This document shows, in pieces, positions 59,501 to 64,000 of a stretch of 64,000 nucleotides of DNA. The position numbers and the translations under genes are program-made. The stretch comes from Phascolarctos cinereus (taxonomy: Eukaryota; Chordata; Mammalia; Diprotodontia; Phascolarctidae). The notes beneath the pieces were generated by a model, which did no database searches, was not told the DNA's origin, and saw nothing but the letters and a program-made list of their open reading frames with translations. The stretch spans positions 14,327,001 to 14,391,000 of the forward strand of contig NW_018343984.1 in the NCBI RefSeq assembly GCF_002099425.1. Direction: 5' to 3'. Position 1 is the first letter of the stretch; each line of letters begins with the position of its first letter.

Positions 59501-62500
59501 TTTTGGATGACCTTCACTTGCCTACTGTCTAGTACAAATCTGATGCCTCTAAAAAGTGAATGTATTTCCAGGGAGGGTAAGGGATATCAAGACATGGAGA
59601 TGTGGAGAAATCCTAATTAAATTTAGCCCAACGAATAGTAAGCACTTAGTGTTGAACTAAGGAAGAAAGGAAGGTAGGAAGTCAACCTTAGACTCAGGGA
59701 GACTTGGGCTCAAATCCCTCCTGAGAGGCAAAAAAGTAACTGTGGCTAGAACTATCAATGCAGAGTCAGAAAGAACCAAGTTCAAATTCTTCCTCAGAAA
59801 CTTATTAGCTGTGTGACCCTGGGCAGGACAATTTATTTGTGCAGCCTTCAGTTTCCTCATCTGTAGAAAAAGCAGAGTAGAGTTGATGACTTTTGAGGTC
59901 CCTTCTAGCTCTAAATCTGTAGTACTCTAACCCATACAGGCTGTGCAATTATAAAACCAATGCGAAAGGCACTGTTAATAATATATAAAAAGGGGCATGA
60001 TATGCAGCAGAAGCATGCAGGGCAACCAGGTATAATGATCTTTAATCTGGGCTCCATTCTGGGAAAGCCAGATATTTCTGTTGATTCATTTTAACACAAT
60101 GAGATAAGGAGCTGTTAGTCATCCAGTAGGGGGTTGTTATAACACAGACAAAGAGTGATGAATTGATGTTTTGACTACCATTATGGAGGGTTTTCCACAT
60201 TTTGATGCACTAATTCTGTCTAAAGATTGTTGCCCTTGATATGAAATAAAATTATAGAATTATCTTAGTCATCCTGTGGCCCAGCTGCCTCATTTTACCA
60301 ATGAGGGAGCTGAAAGAAACAAAAGGTATCTTAGTGGGTGGGAATTGGACATACCATATATGGTATTTCTATAGTAAATGTAGTATATATTTGTATAGTA
60401 AGTAATTTATAAATAGAAAGAATGGGATAAAGATCAAGAAGAATGAGGACTAAGAGGTCATGGATGATATTATAGATGCAAACTTCAATACAGAAGAACA
60501 GATGGAACCCTGATCATAGGAACTTGAGTGATACAGAAGGAAAGAGGGTCAATGGAACAAGGTCCTGGAGGAAAGGAAAGGGAAGGCATCCAGGTCATTG
60601 AGGAGACATTGGCTTTGACATGACAGCACTGCAGTTTCCTCTTATACAGGAGGAAGGACATGGGTGAAAGACCAGAAAACATGCCAGATGGCTTCAACGT
60701 TTTCTGCAAAGGAAGAGATGATGTCATGTGCTGGTAGTTGAGAGATATGGATGAGAAGCTGGGGTCTCAAAGAGTTGGGAAAATGGTTAGAACAGATGCT
60801 GTGAGGGATATGGTAGAGAATCAAGAAAGAGTAATTGCAACAAGCATAGTAGAAGTCTGGTTGAAGTGCATGTGGCAAGTGTTCCTAGGGGGACCACTGT
60901 CTCAGGGCTGTCTGTCCCAGTCCTCCATTGCAGAGGAGCTGGAGCAGAAACGTTGAGTTACTCAGTGTTGGCAAGTAAAAGGATGATGACAGTGGAAGGC
61001 CAAAGGGGCAAGAGATTGCTGAGCATTGGATAGGGGAGTCAGACAGGGATTAAGAGATCAGAGGACATAGCACAGAAAAAGATCAAGGTTAGGAGGAGTG
61101 ACTGTGAGTGACATGTGGAAATACATGAGATCATAGTTACACAAAAAATCTTCAAATCTGAGGGTTTTTTTACATGGAGCAATTTCAAACAGTGGACACA
61201 TCTAGAGTAGAGCCACTATGACAGAAATTAAGTACTTGGGTCTAATACATACATTGTTTTCTATGGCATGATATTCCCCAGAAGAGGCAACGAGCGTAGT
61301 GAATAGAGTGTCGGTCTCAGTGTGTGGGAAACCTGTGCTCAACTCTGTTTCTGACCCCATAATGACTGCAGGCAAGTCAGTCAACCACCCTGAGCATCAA
61401 TTTCCTAACTTGTAAAATGGAGATATTAGTACCCTAGTACTAGTACCTGCCTCATATCATAAATGGGAAACTCAGATGAGATTGTACATAAAGTGCTTTG
61501 CACACTTGAAAGCACTATAAATGCCAATCATTATTATAATCAAATGTCCTGGTCACACAGGTACAGTTAGGGGTAGCAGCCCTTGTGCTCCACTGGCATC
61601 ATTCCAATGTCCAGGAACTCAAGGAAGGCCCCTAGCACATTGAATGGCTCCCTTGTGGTAAACAAGTAGAAGAATATAGACAAGAGTCATACAGGTAGTT
61701 AAGGTAATGAGCATTTCTTAAGTGCCAGGCACTGTGCTAAGCATTTCACAAATATTATCTCATTTGATTCTCACAATAGCCCTGGGAAGAAGGTGTATTA
61801 GCTATATTTTACAGATGAAGAAACTGAGGCAGGCTGAGGTTACTTGACTTGCCCAGCATCACACAACTAGGATGGTCAGATTTGAATTTAATCCCAACTC
61901 TCTCCACTGCCCTACCTTCCTGTGATATAGACAGGATGGGTTGTGATTTGCATCATGGAGGGGATATTCACATAGATGGAATTCAGATCCATTGGTATTG
62001 CAATATAATATTTCCTGTAAAGCCAGTTTTGGTTCACAGATAGAATATTGAGAAAGGCCAGATCTCAACTTCTGCTACTCAAAGTTTTAAGTGTGACCCT
62101 GCAGAAGTCATTGAAAATCAAAGTATCTCAGACAACTTCCTAAGGCTTGTCATCTGGTTTAGTGGAGGGAGGTCCTACCCCACGATTCCCATCCTAATCC
62201 CTGAACTGAGTGCTAGTAGTCATGCCTTTGCTTCTGAGTGTCCAGTTTGGCAGCTCATGTAGAGCATGGTTTCCCAAAGCCTGTGTTGGAGAACACTCTC
62301 TATTATGAAGGGGATTAGCCAAATAAAGCAGGTGAGAGGAAGCACAGGAGCACAGAGTTGGAGCTAGAGGAGACCTCACAGGCCACCTGTATCTTCCTTT
62401 TGCAGATAAGGAAACTGAGACCCACAGGGCCTCAGACTCTTCCCACCATATCATGTCTCCTCTAAGGTTCCTAAGCTTCCTCCTCTCTGGCCCTCCCAGG

Positions 62501-63770
62501 AATAACAAAAGAATCAGAAACAATTCCATGCACATAGTGGGTGTTCATCTGTCCAATCTCCTCAGCCTCCATGTGTGCTAGAGCCACAAAGAACAGATAC
62601 CCTGGCTGGAGTGAATACCAGTGTACAGATGCTGGGTCACTCGGTTTCACCAGAACAGCCCTGCTTCCAAATGGCAGCATCAGCTGTGACAAATTTCCTG
62701 CATTAGATCAAGAGAAAAAGGTCTTGGGCTGAGTTTCTGAAAGTTGCACGTCTCGTATTTGAAAATCTCAAGACAGGAAAATCCTCCTGGGGTTCCTGGG
62801 GTCTTTCCTTTATTTTCTTCTTTCATTCCTGGCCAGACCCACTCATTCAGGGTTAGCTGGTACAACTAAGTCTGCTTACCAAGGTCTCAGATGAATCTGT
62901 GCTTTTAGGTAATAGGAAAGAAATTCTCAACAGATGGTTCAGAAATTGTCCTTCTGACTGATGGAGAAGACAATACACTCAGCACATGTTTTGATGTAGT
63001 GAAGCAAAGTGGGGCCATCATCCACACAGTTGCTCTGGGACCATCTGCAGCCATAGATCTGGAGAAGCTGTCAAAGATGACAGGTAAATGATAACCTGGA
63101 GCATATGTTTCTTCAATAGGCACAAAACTTATTTCTATATGAACCTCCCTCACATTCTTCACTGAGATCTATGGGTGAACAAGTACACGTGACCTAGGGT
63201 TTCTGAAGGCTGTGGAAGTGGGGCACAGGCTCTGGAAGATCAGGCAATAAACATTAAATGCCTACTGTGTTCCAAGAGCCCCTGAACAGCTGAACTGATG
63301 GATCCTTGAAGTAGTGAGGATCCAAGAAGGTCAATTATAAATGAATTAAATGAACTGGTTTAGATCATAAATTCTGTGACACTTATTTGAGTCCTTATGA
63401 GCATTTTTATCTCTTCCTAGGGCCTTGGTCGTGTTCTAGGTAAGTGAGACTTTAATGATTGTATAATATATACTTTATATACCACAAGCCTGTAAAATTT
63501 TACCTTTAACTCCTATGCTGAGGTTGTATTCCTACTAGCTGTAGAATGGCTGCAGGTTATGAAAGAACATAAAACTTCATGAAAAAATAACTTTGGTAAG
63601 ACTATTAATTTGTCACTATCCTGTGCCAATTATTTAATTTCTGTTGATATGATCCTACTTTAGGAGGTGTGCAGACAGCTGCTACAGACAATGTCCAGAA
63701 CAATGGGCTCATTGATGCATTCAGTGCCCTCTCATCAGCAAATGGACTGATCACTCAACGGTCTGTCCAG
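42536..63770 (+). CDS. CLCA4: CLCA4-like gene, copy B (3' exons outside window; two frameshifts)
   Basis: Exons 1-9 of a CLCA gene in perfect order: signal peptide and N-terminus (exon 1), N-terminal metallohydrolase domain with HEWAH (exons 2-5), and VWA domain (exons 6-9) with [14 protein letters not shown] and LLTDGEDN. All visible splice sites are AG/GT. Without the indels the nine exons total 1464 bases, 488 codons, about the first half of the roughly 900-residue family protein. Exon 6 lacks two bases and exon 7 has two extra relative to copy A. The lengths cancel, but stops occur in between. Exons 1-5, 8 and 9 are clean. The gene is either a young pseudogene or functional with base-calling errors; expression data would decide. 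A TATA box sits 74 bases before the start codon. Confidence 0.85.
42695..43849 (+). other. Intron 1 of copy B, 5' part
   Basis: Mostly unique sequence; the second copy of the ~150-base repeat is at 43370-43530. No additional exon seen. Confidence 0.5.
43370..43530 (+). repeat. Unclassified ~150-base repeat, copy 2
   Basis: tgttgacagcaaagtccctt, aatgtcaggacc, 'gaaactgacttacaaattca' and 'ttagcaaagactcttaaa' match 40790-40945 in order and orientation. Confidence 0.65.
43850..47072 (-). mobile_element. L1 with 3' UTR and most of ORF2, 5'-truncated
   Basis: Antisense L1 of about 3.2 kb. 3' UTR 43860-44210. ORF2 C-terminal domain 44220-44860 ([20 protein letters not shown]). Reverse transcriptase 45754-46305 includes [20 protein letters not shown] and [15 protein letters not shown]; the YxDD box is degenerate (LFEDNM). 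ORF2 linker at 46550-46760. It ends within about 20 bases of CLCA exon 2. Confidence 0.88.
47090..47230 (+). CDS. CLCA4: CLCA copy B exon 2
   Basis: Acceptor gtcacatag, donor gtaaga; 141 bases, phase 0. It encodes [31 protein letters not shown] and ETYKN, matching the family motif (ATEKRFFFKNVSILIPENW in human CLCA4). The pyrimidine-rich tract before the acceptor belongs to, or abuts, an antisense L1 that ends about 15-20 bases upstream. Confidence 0.93.
47403..47550 (+). CDS. CLCA4: CLCA copy B exon 3
   Basis: Acceptor tatttctag, donor gtatag; 148 bases, phase 0 to 1. It encodes [40 protein letters not shown] and DEYGPPG, matching CLCA4 (ADVIVAPP, CGEKGEYIHFTP, NEYGPPG). Only 172 bases of intron separate it from exon 2. 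Confidence 0.93.
47780..48310 (+). repeat. Copy of long unnamed repeat in intron 3
   Basis: Blocks ggttggattgagctggggat, ccatagtccaggtgtgaggt and ggcaacagattggatgttgg are followed by the part shared with 1-300. The same block order occurs at 29745-30480 and 17720-18140. Confidence 0.6.
48485..48590 (+). CDS. CLCA4: CLCA copy B exon 4 (HEWAH)
   Basis: Acceptor ttcccacag, donor gtatga; 106 bases. It encodes [20 protein letters not shown], then [14 protein letters not shown]. It carries the zinc-binding HExxH signature and the downstream acidic EEYNE. Intact. Confidence 0.94.
48591..50220 (+). other. Intron 4 of copy B
   Basis: Aligns with intron 4 of copy A, plus a SINE insertion at 49407-49560. 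Otherwise unique, no gene. Confidence 0.6.
49407..49560 (+). repeat. SINE insertion specific to right duplicon
   Basis: tRNA/CORE-like SINE: gtggatacagcacaggccct, gacctgagttcaaatccagc and cccattgcctaacc plus an A-rich tail. The target tcaaagacctt occurs on both sides (about 49386 and 49565) and only once in the left duplicon near 3012. Confidence 0.88.
50221..50398 (+). CDS. CLCA4: CLCA copy B exon 5 (cysteine-rich)
   Basis: Acceptor atattttcag, donor gtaagt; 178 bases, phase 2 to 0. It encodes [19 protein letters not shown], then [14 protein letters not shown] and [20 protein letters not shown]. The conserved cysteines and the [10 protein letters not shown] motif are all in one frame, unlike copy A. 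Confidence 0.94.
50968..51285 (-). mobile_element. L1 3' end fragment (right duplicon)
   Basis: Partner of 6625-6940. Confidence 0.75.
51490..53370 (+). mobile_element. RTE (BovB-like) LINE, degenerate, with 3' end
   Basis: Sense RTE lacking its 5' part. Reverse transcriptase starts about 51742 ([40 protein letters not shown]). The C-terminal region 52735-53084 has [32 protein letters not shown] and [14 protein letters not shown]. The 3' end has gtccatggagtcacaaagag, cagacacaactgagtgactg and aacaacaaa. Many stops and frameshifts; inactive. Confidence 0.9.
53455..53518. repeat. (CA)n microsatellite
   Basis: A tatgta run followed by about 16 CA units. Confidence 0.9.
53925..54155 (-). repeat. 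MIR/CORE-like SINE
   Basis: Reverse copy: tatagatgaggaaactgaga, gttaagtgacttgtccaggg and gtatccactatggtacatgg. Confidence 0.75.
54168..54212. repeat. (TTTAA)n microsatellite
   Basis: About eight tttaa units directly after the SINE. Confidence 0.85.
54490..54950 (-). other. Unassigned segment with a 74-codon frame
   Basis: The reverse-strand frame 54699-54923 (starts [15 protein letters not shown], contains [20 protein letters not shown]) extends a little upstream without an ATG. I do not recognise it. It could be a chance ORF, part of an old repeat, or a processed pseudogene. The segment lies in the part deleted from the left duplicon. Confidence 0.3.
54955..55440 (-). repeat. CR1/L3-like LINE remnant
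   Basis: Reverse blocks taagtttctcttcacataga, gccttctcttcttcaggctg, ttcagagcctccccacagtt and aggtgtggtgggaccaggcc. Confidence 0.65.
55455..55905. repeat. Two MIR-like SINEs (reverse, then forward)
   Basis: 55455-55610 is a reverse copy (cacatgactaagtgagattc, aatttgaactcaggatctct). 55660-55905 is a forward copy (gagttcaaatccagcctcag, aaatggggataataataaca, agtactgtgcctgacatc). Confidence 0.65.
56325..57580 (+). other. Intron 5 of copy B, 3' part
   Basis: Aligns with 8085-10137 of the left copy without the L1. Unique apart from a reverse MIR-like fragment at about 57210-57310. No gene. Confidence 0.6.
57581..57800 (+). CDS. CLCA4: CLCA copy B exon 6 (2-base loss)
   Basis: Acceptor gctttttcag, donor gtaagc. 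It starts [12 protein letters not shown], then shifts because the sequence reads aacaaatgctcc where copy A reads aacaaagatgctcc. The rest ([38 protein letters not shown]) is in another frame. Length 220 against the expected 222. The VWA MIDAS motif DKSGS is intact in its own frame. Confidence 0.9.
58347..58512 (+). repeat. SINE insertion specific to right duplicon
   Basis: gtggatagagcactggccct, caagttcaaatctggcctca and gggcaagtcacttaacccca, then an A-rich (caaa)n tail. The target agagacaat(c/t)tgg is on both sides and single in the left copy near 10909. Confidence 0.9.
58515..58715 (+). repeat. SINE with 'gaaatcacagg' tail (right duplicon)
   Basis: Partner of 10905-11110, split from its head by the younger SINE just upstream. 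Confidence 0.55.
59211..59440 (+). CDS. CLCA4: CLCA copy B exon 7 (2-base gain)
   Basis: Acceptor ttcatgcag, donor gtgaaa. It encodes [20 protein letters not shown], then [16 protein letters not shown], then shifts because ccaaaaagtg replaces ccaaagtg. A stop follows within six codons. The remainder encodes [14 protein letters not shown] in the other frame. Length 230 against 228 in A. The insertion lies in a homopolymer, so a sequencing error is possible. Confidence 0.9.
59690..59930 (+). repeat. MIR-like SINE (right duplicon)
   Basis: Partner of 12085-12330: ttagctgtgtgaccctgggc, ttcagtttcctcatctgtag. Confidence 0.7.
60410..61000 (+). repeat. Copy of long unnamed repeat (right duplicon)
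   Basis: Partner of 12830-13560, about 150 bases shorter through a loss near 60535. Confidence 0.5.
61285..61925. repeat. Two MIR-like SINEs (forward then reverse), right duplicon
   Basis: Partners of 13835-14100 and 14255-14490, nearly identical to them. Confidence 0.7.
62909..63083 (+). CDS. CLCA4: CLCA copy B exon 8 (VWA core)
   Basis: Acceptor gcttttag, donor gtaaat; 175 bases, phase 0 to 1. It encodes [40 protein letters not shown] and [17 protein letters not shown] carries the third MIDAS position. Intact here; the homologous segment is deleted from copy A. Confidence 0.94.
63084..63663 (+). other. Intron 8 of copy B
   Basis: Unique short intron. The first ~410 bases have no counterpart in copy A because of the exon 8 deletion. 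A small fragment of the long repeat (aatgcctactgtgttccaag) is at about 63240-63330. Confidence 0.6.
63664..63770 (+). CDS. CLCA4: CLCA copy B exon 9
   Basis: Acceptor ctactttag, donor gtcagt; 107 bases, phase 1 to 0. It encodes [20 protein letters not shown], then [16 protein letters not shown]. Intact. The remaining exons lie beyond the window. Confidence 0.93.
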
Positions 63771-64000
63771 GTCAGTTTCTATTTCTCCTTTCATATGTTT
63801 TCACTATATAGGATCATGACATTCTAGGGTCAGAAAATTTAGAGTTTCAAAGGACCTCTGAGGTTCATAAAAGCATGCATCAGAGGTATAAGGTTGGAAG
63901 GAACTTCAGAGTCAGCCAGTCTAAACCATGAATTATATAGGTGTGAACGCTGAGGATGATGGACTTGTCCAGGTCATGCAGGTAATGAGTGGCCATGATG

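Larger units (their letters stand above)
48048..64000 (+). repeat. Right duplicon of tandem segmental duplication
   Basis: Counterpart of 1-15600 and open at the right edge. Relative to the left copy it has extra SINEs at 49407-49560 and 58347-58512. It keeps segments missing from the left copy (about 52425-56320 and 62692-63493). It lacks the L1s found at 4353-6571 and 9293-10035 on the left. Confidence 0.9.

Noticed and set aside
1-64000. Search for LTR elements or other virus-derived copies
   Set aside because: No long terminal repeats, gag/pol/env-like frames or primer-binding sites were recognised.

Overview
This window is nuclear DNA from a mammal, almost certainly a marsupial. The evidence is the repeat content: a marsupial-type L1 family, an RTE (BovB-like) LINE with its typical 3' tail, SINEs of the MAR/CORE (MIR-like) kind, and old CR1/L3-like fragments. 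No bacterial genes, CRISPR arrays, rRNA or tRNA genes were seen. I cannot name the species from the sequence alone.

The host genes are two tandem, same-strand copies of a calcium-activated chloride channel regulator (CLCA) gene, closest by recalled sequence to CLCA4. CLCA proteins are secreted or membrane-anchored proteins with an N-terminal zinc metallohydrolase domain (HEWAH motif) and a von Willebrand factor A (VWA) domain (DKSGSM motif). Copy A occupies about 2.1-37.6 kb. Its exons 1-3 lie to the left of the window, and exons 4-7 and 9-14 are visible. Copy B starts at 42.5 kb with a TATA box, a signal-peptide exon and exons 1-9, then runs off the right edge.

Copy A is a pseudogene. It has a 2-base loss in exon 5, a stop in exon 6, a deletion that removes exon 8, and splice-phase breaks at exons 12 and 14. 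Copy B is better preserved, but its exon 6 is 2 bases short and its exon 7 is 2 bases long compared with copy A, so it is either recently dead or carries sequence errors.

Layout: 1-15.6 kb is the left duplicon (introns 3-9 of A), matching about 48.05-64 kb. 15.6-21.6 kb is the large intron 9 of A, with an AT-rich tandem repeat, SINEs, a long unnamed repeat and an L1. 21.6-37.6 kb holds exons 10-14 of A, spread among L1s, including two L1s that keep ORF1 but lack most of ORF2. 37.6-42.4 kb is intergenic. 42.4-64 kb is copy B.

The two duplicons differ by several insertions (L1s in A, SINEs in B) and deletions, which order the events after duplication. Similarity is uneven: one tract of about 1.7 kb in intron 7 is much more alike than the flanking exons, which suggests gene conversion. 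I found no convincing new biological system. The interest lies in the birth-and-death history of this CLCA cluster and in the recurrent internally deleted L1s.
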